Below are positions 1 to 11,658 of a stretch of DNA of 64,000 bases, one piece after another. The translations under genes were made by a program, and so were the position numbers. The stretch spans positions 374,501 through 438,500 of the forward strand of contig JAZGTH010000122.1 of assembly GCA_036877525.1 (NCBI GenBank), read 5' to 3'. Position 1 is the first letter of the stretch; every line of letters starts with the position of its first letter. This DNA comes from Chromobotia macracanthus. Lineage: Eukaryota; Chordata; Actinopteri; Cypriniformes; Botiidae. The notes beneath the pieces are model-generated. The model was not told where the DNA came from, made no database searches, and saw only the letters and a list, made by a program, of their open reading frames with translations.

Positions 1-239
1 ACCCTCAAGGGTACCACCATTGTACCCTTTATCATGGGTACATATTGGTAGGCCAATACCATAATGTACCATAGTACCTCTAAATGTCCTTACTAAAAAC
101 CTCCCCATCTCCACCCTAGACTCCTCGTCTTTTCATTCATCTTTCCTCGTCTTTCCTCGTCTTTTCATTCACCCTAGACTCCTTGTCTTTTCACTCCTCA
201 TCTTTTCATTCATGTTTGTGATTGGCATCACAAACAGGA
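1..239. other. Unassigned AT/CT-rich sequence
   Basis: No gene is seen. The stretch includes short direct repeats of a tctttcctcgtctttcc type (about 120-210). It could include the decayed 5' end of the retrovirus-like remnant, but no LTR boundary can be shown. Confidence 0.4.
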
Positions 240-3200
240 CAAAACCTGTACCTGGTGTGCTGCAATTTAATGTGCCTACACAGTGGCTAGATCTATGGAA
301 GATCTATGGCTAGATCTACGGAAATGGAAAAGTTAGAGTCTGGGGTAGAGGAATCCGATGATTGTAAAGTGCAAAATGTGCTCTTAAAATACTTAGAACA
401 TCTAAAAAAGGAAAACCTTCTAAAGAGGTTTGAAATAGGGAACAATTATGGAAAACCTTGGACACTTGATCTTTTTAAAGTTTTTCAAAAACCATGAGAA
501 AGAAACCCTCAGATGAGGTTGTGCACACTTTGATTTTGAAAGGCAGACAATTGAAGGGAATAATAGACAGGCAACAAAAGAAAGAATTGAAAGAAGCTCA
601 TGATAGGGAAGTTCAAAGGCTGCAAAAGGCTGCTGATTTACTAACAGGGCAATTGAGAGTAGTAAATGGAAAACTCAAAAGTTTGGAGAAGCAAGTGGCT
701 AAAGAAAAAGAACACTGGGCATCAGAATGTTGGAAAAAGAAGGTTGAAAGACAGAAAATCTAAAACCCCTAAGCCAAAATCTCTATCTGATCAATCTGAC
801 GAGTCCCTCAGTGCAAAGTTTGCAAACTTGACTGTAGATTAGAAAAAAAGATTATTAGCAGGTGTCCAGACAATGAAAAACTAGAATGTTATTCCCTCCG
901 TGCCCTGGACTGACCACCATCCTGATGGGTTTTATGCTACAGCTTTGATTCATGGGATTTCTTTTAATTTATTTTTTTTAATTGACAGGGGCTGAGATTG
1001 CAGAGCGGGCAGTGCTATGGGTAAAGTTGCTATGCTGAGAAAAACTATACCTATTATGATAACCATTGAGGGTATGGATGTATTGGCTGCAGTATGGGTC
1101 AGGCCAGTCGGACAGCCTCTACTTGGCCTTGACATACTGTGTAAACTACCAGGCAGTCTGCAGCTGCAGGGGAACACATTATTTTGGCTGAGACAGGTCA
1201 TTCCTACTAAGAAAAACACAGGAAAAAACACTCTCTGAGGAGAGTGTTCTGTACCCAGGCACCCTTCTGGCACCCTTCTTGGTCGACTGCTTAGAGGGAG
1301 TATGGCCTTATAGTAATGAGTTCTGTGCAATTCACTGGTAAAGTCCCCATACTACTTCCCAGTTTCTATTGGGAAAAGAAGCAGAGGAAGCGGCTGCTGA
1401 GGTAGTGCTAAAGTTTGAAAAACAGGGAATCATTTGAAAAACATCCTCTCGCAGCAACTCACCAATGTGGCCTGTAACGAAACCAAATGGTAAATAGAGG
1501 CTGACAATTGACTACAGAAGCGAACAAATATGCTGATAAAATGAAACCATTGGTAGCTGATCCTTCTGCTGTGTACTAGCTGATGCTACAATTTTTTCTG
1601 TAATATGCAATGGATTTTGGTGCAATGGATTTTGGTCAGTGCCCCTTCATGAATCCTGTCAGGATTGGTTCAGTTTCACATGCAATGGGCAAAATTACAC
1701 ATCAAGTAGATTACTGTAAGGTGCTGCATAACAGTCCCACAGTTTATCATGGGGCCCTAAAAGCAACATTAGACAAATGGGATGGACAGTCAACCTTAGT
1801 TTAGTAAATAGACAACATTTTGATTTGTAGTACTGATGTGAATACACACATGAGAGATATGGAAACGTTGCTTGACTTGCTGCATGCTAATGGTCACAGT
1901 TAGTTGAAACAAAGCTCAATGTGCAAAACCTTCAGCTGTTTTTCTAGGACAAGTGATATCTGCTCTGGGCCGACTCCCCTTGTCAAGTCGTACAGCTGCA
2001 CTAAAGTTGCAACAACCTAACAACCTAAAGGTACCACAACAATATATGAACTCAGTTCAGTATTTTAATACTATTAAAGTGCAGGGTAAATGGATACACA
2101 GCTCACATTGTCATGCTGTGTCAAGTGTTGGTGCAGACCCAGTGGCATAAGAGCTCAGGGACAGAACTTCCTCTTTTAGGGAGGGAGGTGCCAATCTGTC
2201 AAGTGAAGAAATCTACTCACTTACTGCCCCCATTAGCCTGCTTGCTGACACTTCACAGTTTGAAGACTGGTAAGTGAATGGGAGGAACATCACCTTATCA
2301 ACTTACTGTTGCACACTGCTTTTCTGTTTTTTCCAGTTTTACAGAACCTGCTAACTGTGTTTAAACATCTCAGTGAAGTTGACAGCCATCGACTAGAGAC
2401 ATGAGCATCAAAGTACTGCTTTCTGCCACGGAGACCATTCATGTGTGACCTCCATTGTCAAGTTGTCCCTAACCTAACCATACAGTTTACCAAAGGGGAA
2501 GTTATTTGCACAGAACATCAATTTGTGTGTCCTAGTGTGACATTTTTACTTTATTTTATGTAGGATCCATGTTGATCTGAAAAGAAACAACAGTTCATTG
2601 ACCAAAGTACAAAATGGTGTTTATTATCACAATAATTTTGGCACTATTAAATGTCCTGGTGGGACACATCTCTCTCTAGTTAACGATCCATTACTGATAA
2701 CAGCAAGTAGAAATTCCTGGTGGCAATACTTGAATTACACAGTGACAACTGTGTATGTCAGAAATATGTCAGAAACTTCCAGGTTCTTAGACACTGATTA
2801 ATAGTCCCTATACATGGGGAAGCCATTACCAAGAAGTATAGGAAACATTTAAACTAGTGGGTCCTTTGCCAGGGGGATATACAAACGTACAATGCCTTGA
2901 GTATATGTCTTTGACTGAATTTATTACATTTAATGCTTCTTTAAAAAAAATGTACTGATCGATTTTGGTATGCTAGGGATGATGAGATACCTCCAAACGC
3001 AGCTGATGTTATATGGTTGGAGGTAGTGAACAACACTGAATGTTATTGGTTTCCCGGGACAGGGAAGGAAATAACTGACTATGGGAACACTACTGAGTGT
3101 CTTTTAATTTATGATAGAAGGACAAATTCCATATCTATGGTCTAACAAAGTCCCTAATTTTCATAGGAAGCAAGATAGAGCAGTGTCCGGTATATTTTAC

Positions 3201-3250
3201 ATATAACAGACGTCTTGCATGTCATACAGCTATGGTTGGACTTCTGTTTG
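240..3250 (+). pseudogene. Decayed endogenous-retrovirus-like remnant (gag/protease/RT/env-like pieces)
   Basis: Short broken reading segments follow retroviral order on the plus strand. A charged, coiled-coil-like segment lies at 306-763. A protease-like segment with a GLDIL motif lies around 1017-1200. A reverse-transcriptase-like segment lies at about 1370-1850, where KPNGKWRLTIDYR can be read and the catalytic YxDD box has decayed to a form with Asn. A segment with several N-glycosylation-type sequons at 2598-2801 suggests an envelope. RNase H and integrase were not found, so that part is deleted or unrecognisable. Many stops and frame breaks show the copy is dead. Class assignment is uncertain, and it could instead be a non-retroviral LTR element with an extra ORF. 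Confidence 0.5.
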
Positions 3251-4179
3251 TTTGCTTATCAATGTGATTAAAAGTGAATGAAAGTAAATTATAATGTTAA
3301 CCTACTGCTCCAATTACATACGTATACTGGCATCTAAAGTTAATGTTATATGTGACATCACAGATTGCATCCGGTCTTTAACAACCAAGGCGTCTGGTCG
3401 CATCTTACTATACTGGGTATGTAGGACATTTACATGACCCTCAATAGAGGATGCATCCTCACCAATGACAGCAAACTTTCTGTTGCCAAAATAAAAGCGT
3501 AGAATATACACGCACACAACAGTATTTTAAACCATTAAAATCTGCTTCATATATAATCTCCTTCATATTCATTTTCTGTATTTACTTTTTTCATTTCTTT
3601 TTTCACTTTCATTTATTCTTATTTTAATATTTATTGAAACATTTCAATAAAAAAACAATAATACATGTATGAATAAATAAATACAAAATAAATAAAACCT
3701 AAAAAGAATAAAAATTAAATTAAAAAGTAAATGCAGAAAACAATAAATGAAGAAAAATATGAATACATTTAAAACATTTAGCATAATATAATTAAAATAA
3801 GTTATATTTGTTTCATCGAGTCATTACTCTTCATTTTCCTATCATTATATATACACACATCTGGCATGCAGTTGCCCCCTTAAAAATTATAATCAGGGAA
3901 AAAAATCAAAACATCCAGGCCAAATTCTGTTGCACTACATAAATCCATTTACCATTTACCCTTGTTATTGGTCTGTGGCAAATTCTTGGAGTTCCCTTTT
4001 TGGTCAGTCATGTTCAATGTTACGTCAGTGTACAGACATATGGGGTCCCGCTTGAGAGCCCTATCACTTGAGTAGTAGAAAAATGCACCATTGAGCATTG
4101 GGGCAAAGGATTTTCATGCCGAGTCACACCCACCCGGAAGAGGGTATAAAGCCGGCCGCAACTCACTCTAAATTACATT
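3251..4179. other. AT-rich intergenic sequence, no gene seen
   Basis: Contains A/T-rich simple sequence around 3530-3830 with aataaata-type runs. No protein match or repeat end was recognised. Confidence 0.5.
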
Positions 4180-4330
4180 AATTACCTCTGCTGAACAGGA
4201 AGTCTGCCATTTTGGATCGGATGTGGATTTTCTGACAATTTCAGGCTTTGAATTTGTTTTAAATACTCCTCCTAGGGGATTTATGGGATTGTCACCAGTT
4301 AGCAAATACTATGCTAAAACACTGAGATGC
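4180..4330 (-). repeat. Fragment of noncoding fish repeat, shared with 36840-37260 and 59270-60020
   Basis: The reverse complement contains the block around aatccaaaatggc and gaggagtatttaaa that is also present at 36850-36920 and 59290-59350. No coding capacity is seen. Confidence 0.55.
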
Positions 4331-5108
4331 CCACCAGGAGCAGGATTACACTTAACCTGACACAGGTACAATACTCTCAAAATATCATTGCCAATGTCTT
4401 AAGAGTAGCAAAATGAGAGAGTTTCAGTTAGAGGACAGGCTTTTTCACTTCACCTCACAGTCTCTTACAGCAGACTTCGTATGACAAGGTTCATACATCG
4501 AGTCCGGTTGCAGAACCCCCAATTTTGTGATTGTGAGAGAGTGTAGTCACAGGACAAAAAAACACTCTCCTGCTCCAAAAACATGAAAGAGATTCTGTTG
4601 TAAGGAACGTAAAAAATAGAGGTCTCCTGAGGTCCAGGTGTTATGAATGGAATAATATTTATATGTCATTTGTGGTAAGGTGTTTCAACCTAATTTCGTA
4701 CACACTGATGGGCAACTGCTTTTAAATAGTCCTGTGCTTATTAATGTTTATTAACGGTTGTGTTTATTAACTGACTACAGAGTGATTTGCATCATTGAGT
4801 ATTGCACCCAGTCATGCTGCAACGAATTGACAGCAAAAGTGATTATATTAAGGACAATATATATACTTTATTCACAATTTACATTGTAAATTGTACACGA
4901 ACCAATGGCCATACATACACTGCAGAGTTTCGGGAGAGAGAACTGTTTAAATGCAGAATGAGTCTGTAAAAATATCCACTACCTTTAAGCCCACAGTTAG
5001 ATAGGCTTAATGTGTTGTTTAATTGCATCAGCTAGGAATGTCTAATGTTGGTTTCATTGCTTGTGTTACATAAGAAAATTATTTTTTTTGTCTACCTAAT
5101 GTAGTATA
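4331..5108. other. Intergenic sequence, nothing recognised
   Basis: No reading frame, repeat end or RNA gene could be supported in this stretch. Confidence 0.4.
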
Positions 5109-5620
5109 TACTACCAGTCAAAAGTTTGGAAACACTTGACTGAAATGTTTCTCATCTTAAAAATCTTTTCATCTGAAGACATTTGATTAAACATTAAAAA
5201 TGTAAAAAAAATAAAAGTATAATTGTGCCAACATATTAATTTCAATTTAATTTTTGTTATTAGAAAACTGCAATTTAAAAAAAATGTTTTTGAAATGATG
5301 ATTTGGACCAAATAATGAAGAGAAAAGCAGCCAGTGCAGGATAGAAAGGAACTCCTTTAAAACTCTTTTAAAATCGTCTCAGGATGATTCCTCAAGAAAC
5401 TGGGTGATGAAAAATGTCAAGAAACTTTTTGTAAATTCTAGACATATTGAATATCCTAGAATATATCCTATTTTACCTTATTTTTAATTTTCTTTAGTCA
5501 CAAGACAATTCCTAAAGTTACATTTGTGTTATTTCATAGTTTTGATAAGTTTACTATTATTCATAAATTAAAAAAAAAAAGAACAAAGAAAGTGTTTCCA
5601 AACTTTTGACTGGTAGTGTA
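5109..5620. mobile_element. Tc1-type nonautonomous element (MITE) with about 30-bp terminal inverted repeats
   Basis: The left end reads TACTACCAGTCAAAAGTTTG and the right end is its near-perfect reverse complement (AACTTTTGACTGGTAGTGTA, to 5620). TA dinucleotides lie at both borders, the Tc1/mariner target. The inverted match extends about 30 bases through GGAAACACTT. The interior keeps scraps resembling the 3' part of Tc1-like fish elements but no transposase frame. Confidence 0.8.
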
Positions 5621-5699
5621 TGTGTAGATTGTACCACCACAGTGTCAAAACAAACCAAAAACATTTTACACTTCCCATGATAACAAAGATCTTATATAA

Positions 5700-6167
5700 A
5701 ATATATCAAAACTTTAACACATGCTCTCTATGTCAAACACCATCACGGTAATTGATGAATCCCTGACATCAAGACTTGATTATTGTAAAGCTTTACTGGG
5801 TGGCTGCCCTGCAGGTTTAGTACAAAAAACCCAGCTGGTCCAAAATGCAACAGCTAGAGTTCTAACAAGAACGAATAAGTATGACCATATCAGCCCGAGT
5901 CTGTCAACACTGCACTGGCTGCCGGGCTCAAAATTTGTCTCAGTTAATTTCAATTTTATTCAAATAGCACTTTTATAATGTTGCATTGTTTTAAAGCAGC
6001 TTTACATATAATGAAAATAAACACAGACAAATTAAGTGGGGAACAAAAATGTTGATTAAAAAAGTTGATAATACCTAGAATTTTAAAATCAGGTGTGGGT
6101 GGTAAATCCCTTTCATAGCTGCCGCCCAAACTCTGGAAGTCTTCATAGATTTGTCCGGAAGGCAGAT
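5700..6167 (+). mobile_element. L2/CR1-like LINE 3' ORF fragment, interrupted by a short repeat
   Basis: The segment 5755-5930 encodes SRLDYCKALLGGCP, then LVQNATARVLTRTNKYDHIS and LHWLP, the C-terminal part of a non-LTR polymerase. The coding match is broken at about 5935, where roughly 120 bases of another repeat (caatgtt/gcattg tail with aaagcagcttta) are inserted, and resumes near 6061 (gataatacctagaattttaa). Related copies lie at 41690-42120 and 58919-59250. Confidence 0.75.
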
Positions 6168-6622
6168 TGTCGTGGAAACACCAGGCTCCGCCCCCAGTCA
6201 GCGATCCTGTTCACCCGAATACTAATCACATTCACCTGTTCATCATTTCACAATCACCACCTGCACTATAAGAGCATACACTTCCCTCAGGCACATCGTT
6301 TGGTCTCCAGTTGGAAAAGGACTCATTCCCATGCAAGCTACTTACCTGATATCGATCTCCATCATCTCTGTCGTTTTCCCTGTGTTCTCCAGTGTCTGTG
6401 TGTGCTCCAGTGTTTCCCCAGTCCGCTCTCTTCTGGAAACCATTATCATCTTCTCCAACTGCCATGATCTGGTAAAGACATTAAATGCATTACAGATCTG
6501 TCTCCGTTTACTTAAGGATAATTATACTATTGGTACTCACATGTTTCCCTTATCTCTGTTAACATCTCCATAAAACCACCTGTTTGGTACCCATCTGTGT
6601 TCCCGAGTCTGCTTCCATTACA
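6168..6622 (+). mobile_element. 5' LTR of a Ty3/Gypsy element
   Basis: The segment starts TGTCGTGGAAACACCAGG and ends CTTCCATTACA, directly followed by gaagaccagacc, the same post-LTR bases seen after the LTRs at 24244-24747 and 28558-28936. Bases 6232-6318 recur at 9246-9327. Confidence 0.65.
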
Positions 6623-9245
6623 GAAGACCAGACCGAGGTGAGGACCCATTTCAAGAGCTGGTGAATTCACTTTGCCGTGTTCTTAACCCCCTGGTCACGG
6701 TCACAACAAAACCAGCACCTATTTCCCCTCCTGTCACTTCCTCACCTGCACCGATCCTCTCTGCCAGTTCCGTGGTCAATCCAGCACCCTGCTTGGCTGG
6801 TGGATGAATGCAGTGGATTCCTTCTTCAGTGTACACTTACTCTGGAGATGCAACCACATCGTTTCCCTACTGAAAGGGCTAAAATCTCCTTTTATCCTCT
6901 CGATTTTAACAGGTCGAGCGCTTCAGTAAGTGGAATTGTTGTGGCAGCAAAATGGACCGGTCACTCAGTCCCTCAACTCCTTCATCGCTCATTTCCGGGA
7001 AGTCTACAGATACCCTGTCAGAGATGCCTCTATTGGTGAGAAATTATACCATCTCAAACAAGGAAAGAAATCTATACAAGACTACGCCCTTCGTTTTCGA
7101 ACCGTAGCTGCTGCCAGCAGATGGAACAAGCGCTCCCTGTTAACAACATATAGTCAGGGACTGGAGCCCTCTCTGCAGTTGCATCTCTCCTCCTATGATG
7201 ACAACATGGGGCTAGAGTGCTTCATTCAACTCTCAATACGAGAGGCAAACTGTATAAAAAGATGTATGGAGAAAAGTAAGTGCCATAATCTGTCATTCTC
7301 TATTCTCTAGCCAGAGTTTCCCAGTCCTCCAGAACCCATTCCCGAGCCCATGCGGCTAGACAACACCAGACTGTCCTTGGCAGAACATCAATATCGGCTG
7401 ACCCAGAAACTCTGCTTATACTGTGGACAATTGGGACGTGTTACAGACATGTCCCATCCGTCCTCCACTACCCGTGGTGAGTGTAGTTTCCTCCTTCCCA
7501 GTCAACGTGCGTCCCTTAACCACTGTTGTTAAACTTACTACTTCTCACCACTGTATTATAGTTAGTGTCCTCCTTAACTCTGGGTCAGCTGGCAACTTCA
7601 TTTGGCTGACTTATGCAATCAACTTCAACTCAAGGAAAGGCTCAACAACATCTCATACCAAGTCCAGTCAATAACAGGAACTCCTCTCTGCCGAGGAAAA
7701 GTTTGCTACTGCGTGGGTCCCATCACGCTGCAAGTCGGACAGCTCCACATTGAGAAGATCTGTTTCCTGGTTCTGAAAGGGTCCACCACCGGGATAGTAC
7801 TAGGGCACCCATGGCTCATTTCCCATGACCCTTCCATCTCCTGGGCAACTGGAGAAATCCTGAAGTGGGGTAAGTTTCTATCAAGGTTTTCCAAATCTTC
7901 CTTAACCTGTATCAATTGTTTCTGCTCTCCCAGTTAACTCCAACTCTGTCGAAAGCCCCCTCAAGAAGAGATCCGTAGACATTCCCACAGAGTACACCCA
8001 CTTCAGTGATGTTTTCTGAAAACTCACTGACCATGGGACTGTGCCATCAATCTTGAGGTAGAATATATTCCCTCTCCATACCAGAACAAAAGGCCATGGA
8101 GGAATATATAGAGGAGGCTTTACAGCAAAGCTACATCCGTCCTTCCACTTCCCCTGCTGCATCCAGCTTCTTCTTTGAGGCCAAAAAGGACAGGGGCTTG
8201 AGGCCTTACATAGACTGCTGAGCCCTCAACAAGATCATAATAAAATATCAATACACACCTCCCCTCGTCCCCTCGGCACTGGAACAGCTTTGCAGAGCCA
8301 GAATCTTCACGAAGTTGGGCCTCAGGAGCGCCTATATCCTGATCCGGATATGTGAATGGAAGACTGCCTTTGTGACTCCAACTGGCCACTATGAGTATCT
8401 TGTCCTATGGATTATTTAATGCCCCCTCCGTATTCCAGGGTTACATGAACAAGGTGTTCTGGGAGTACTTAAATTGCTTTCTCATTGTTTACATCTATGA
8501 CATCCTAGTGGCAGAGCGCAGAACATCGCCACCACGTTTCCGAGGTCCTCCAATGGCTCTGTGAACAACTAAATCTGAAGGCAAAGAAATGCACCTTTCA
8601 CCAGTCATCAATTCAATTCCTGGGTTGTGAAATCAGTGCTCAAGGAATCAAGATGGACGAGGGGAAGGTGACAGCCATCCATTCCTGGCCAACTCCCACC
8701 AGTTTTAAAGAGCTCCAACGTTTCCTAGGTTTCTCCAATTTCTATCGTTGTTTCATTTACAATTATAGCACCATAACTGCTCCCCTTACCAATCTTCTAA
8801 AAGGCAAGTCCAAGTCTCTGTCCTGGAATCCTGAGGCCACTGAAGCCATGAACACTCTTCTGGTGTTTGTATCAGCTCCACTTCTGGTCGACCCTGACCA
8901 ATTAAAAACATTTGTTGTGGAGGTGGATGCTTCAACATTTGGAGTGGGGGCTGTGCTTTCCCAGCAGCAGGAGACTCCTCCTCAACTCCACCCATGTGCC
9001 TTCTTCTCCAAAAAACTTTCCCTGGTGGAGCAGAACTATGACATAGGCAACAGGGAACTTCTCGCTATCAAGCTAGCTCTGGAGGAGTGGAGGCACTGGC
9101 TGGAGGGAGCCCACCATCCATTCACGGTGTTTACTGATCATCGCAACTTAGAATATCTGAGAGAGGCCATGAGACTCAATCCCCGACAGGAGAGTGAGAG
9201 AGTATGGGACTCGGCACACCAACATCTTCAGTGAGCCATCAGACG
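6623..9245 (+). pseudogene. Ty3/Gypsy internal region, broken gag-protease-RT-RNase H, integrase deleted
   Basis: Gag-like sequence lies at 6930-7310 (RTVAAASRWNKRSLLTTY), then a CCHC-like knuckle around 7410-7460 split by a frame change. A protease-like LNSGSAGNF lies at about 7570. RT spans about 8090-8640, where the catalytic YxDD has become YIYD. The longest open part (8653-9234, 193 aa) holds the end of RT (LQRFLGFSNFYRCFI) and RNase H (VEVDASTFGVGAVLSQ, then VFTDHRNLEYL). The sequence then jumps directly into LTR sequence, so integrase is deleted. Several stops make it nonfunctional. Confidence 0.85.
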
Positions 9246-9327
9246 TCCACCTGTTCATCATTTCACAATCACCACCTGTACACACACTTCCCTCAGGCAC
9301 ATTGTCTGGTCTCCAATTGGAAAAGAT
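9246..9327 (+). mobile_element. Partial 3' LTR copy of the same Gypsy element
   Basis: Matches 6232-6318 closely (caccacctg, cacttccctcaggcaca, ttggaaaag). The rest of the LTR is missing. Confidence 0.6.
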
Positions 9328-9984
9328 GTGCTCATCAGTGGGGAGAACACACACAGTGGGATAGAGTGATGAACCTGTGACAGTGTGCTGTGCTTTGTTC
9401 TTTTTACACGTTTGTGTGTGAGTGGTGTGGTATTTATTGTTTGCAACTAGCCTGTGGGCTGTCTCCTCTTGAAACAAGTAGGGTCCTGCTTTGTACAAGT
9501 TATTGTTGTTTTTATTTTCTTTGTGTATTTGTTTGAATGGTGATGCAGAGTTTATTCTTTATATTGTTTAATTGAAGATTTTATCTATTTACTGTAAAAA
9601 TAAATAAAGGCCTTTTTCCATATTTTGCCCAAGTTTTTTTCTCACTATTGGATAACAAACTTGTGTGCCCTTTTTGGTACTGTTATTCCCTGGTATATTC
9701 CAGGGTGGTGTTTTGCTAATAATCTCTAAGACCCATTTGTGGTGCTCAGTTTTGGTTTAGAGTCATAAGGTGAGTTTATTTTCTCCCCTACTGCTCTGCT
9801 ACATGTTGTAAAGCAACTGCATGTATGCAAAATAAGACAGCACAGATAAAGGAACATTGACATGTACAATAAATGGTAGTACATTATATGATTGAAAATG
9901 TTGTTTTCCCATGATGATACCATGATGATACTATGATTCTATCATCTAATTATATAATAATTAAATATCAATTCAGGTCTAACA
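9328..9984. other. Downstream intergenic sequence, no gene seen
   Basis: Contains a plus-strand aataaataaagg near 9600, which could be a polyadenylation signal of a decayed transcript. No coding sequence is supported. Confidence 0.35.
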
Positions 9985-11457
9985 CATTTTATTGCACACA
10001 AATCATTACAAATACTGTTATGGTGCAGCACAATATACACAGTTTATATAGTGCCTTTAGAAAATATTCTTTAATCACACAGAATCTTATTAGAACTGTT
10101 ACATCAACTTCCACCCTTTTATCAGAATACATTTATAAAAATAAATGAGGAAAATTCTTCAGATTTTTTTTACCTCCCCCACACTAATTAGACATGAAGA
10201 ATTAATATTTCTGAAGGCACTATATAGTTATTTACACAATAATTCAATCCCAAATATTAATACCTGCCAACTAACAACATGTACAAAGACTGCCAGCCTC
10301 AACACGGTTATCATTAAGCAAATGTGAGCCAATAATTACACCTCTGTCAATAATTAATCTATAGCTTATACCTGTTTTCTTTATTAAGCGTTGAATGAAA
10401 TGAAATAACCCTACATTATGCAAAGCAATATAAAAGCTACCACAGGCAGAATACATAAACTGTGTAAATCTCTTAAAATAGCACAAGTTCTCCTGGTAAA
10501 GTATATTACAGCCATGTATAATATTGTAACGGGACATGAAAAATGTCTGGTGTAAATAAATTAAATCTCAGGGATATTATTAAATCCAGTTTTTGTAAAG
10601 GAATGTAAATTGAAAACAGATTTTTCTACAGTGTGTGCTATATTCTGAATGTTGACATCTAAGGACAATAATTGATTCAGTTAATGCTGTTAAACAACAA
10701 TGGGTCAGAATTCAGCAACACTACTGTAACACTGTTTCCGTCTTTTTTTCACCTTTTTGTGCATCCTTTATGTTTTTACATAAAGTTACAGTATCTTTCA
10801 CATGATATACAAAAATAGATTTATTGATAATAGCAAACAGTGCATATTAGTTATCTGCAGGCAGATTAGAGACGTGTACAAACTTTGTAACTAATATAAG
10901 CTTTAATATAAGCATCAGTGCATAAATGCAGACATCTTGTAATGTTTAAATACAATTATGTTTATAATTTTTAAACTTAATGGCAAATTGAACAAATGCA
11001 AGTTTAAAACTTGTTTTTCTTTGTAGTGAGCAATATTTCTAACACTTAAATAAATTTGTTCTAGGCAGCATTATTGTTTTTTCTTTCGTTTCTGCCAAAC
11101 AAAGGATTGAAAAAATACTCTTGAAACAAATGCTAGTGAATGCAAATGCACACACACACAAGCTTAAAGGTGTAGTGTGTATTGTTTAACAGCACCAAAC
11201 AGAAATCGCTGAATTCTGTCCCAACCATCTGCCATTGTTCAGACAAATCCCACCCCAAATTCACTCTACTGGCTGAGCCAGAAATTGACATATTCAGCCA
11301 CTTAAACAAACAGTCAAAACACTGCGGCAGTGAGAAAGTTAACTGATCAATGGCTCACTTATAAGTTGACTGGGAAACAAGAAAGTGTTAACATCCAAAA
11401 AATGAAACGTCACCTATAAATAATGAAATACACAAGCAAACACAGTAAATAGACTTC
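9985..11457 (-). other. elmo2: Probable elmo2 3' untranslated region
   Basis: This AT-rich stretch follows the stop codon directly, shows no transposon protein or recognisable repeat end, and carries two minus-strand AATAAA hexamers (10820-10825 and 9988-9993). Its extent is inferred from those signals and from the absence of repeats, not from transcript data. Confidence 0.5.
9988..9993 (-). terminator. elmo2: Candidate polyadenylation signal AATAAA for elmo2
   Basis: On the minus strand the sequence reads gtgtgcAATAAAatgtgttag, a canonical hexamer followed by a GT-rich stretch, about 1.46 kb after the stop. The hexamer at 10820-10825 is an alternative nearer site. Confidence 0.4.
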
Positions 11458-11658
11458 TCATCCATAGTTATAGGTGAAGTTGTAGGTGCTGGGTTCTTTT
11501 GGCACTGGCGGAGGAGCCTCAGGGATGGTAATGTTTTCCAAGTCAAGTAGGCGGAGCTTCATTTCCATGCTCATTAATGTGTCAAGGTCACTTCGTGTGA
11601 GGTCACTGGCCAGATCCTTCCCCAAAAGTGCAGACAGTCCATCCGTCCAGATGCAATA
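11458..11658 (-). CDS. elmo2: elmo2 terminal coding exon with stop
   Basis: The 201 bases encode YCIWTDGLSALLGKDLASDL, then MEMKLRLLDLENITIPEAPP and the tail PVPKEPSTYNFTYNYG, followed by TGA at 11458-11460. The PxxP tail is the family's binding site for the DOCK SH3 domain. The ending resembles the ELMO2 ending (YHYG), not ELMO1 or ELMO3. Confidence 0.95.
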   Translation of the reverse strand, partial: YCIWTDGLSALLGKDLASDLTRSDLDTLMSMEMKLRLLDLENITIPEAPPPVPKEPSTYNFTYNYG

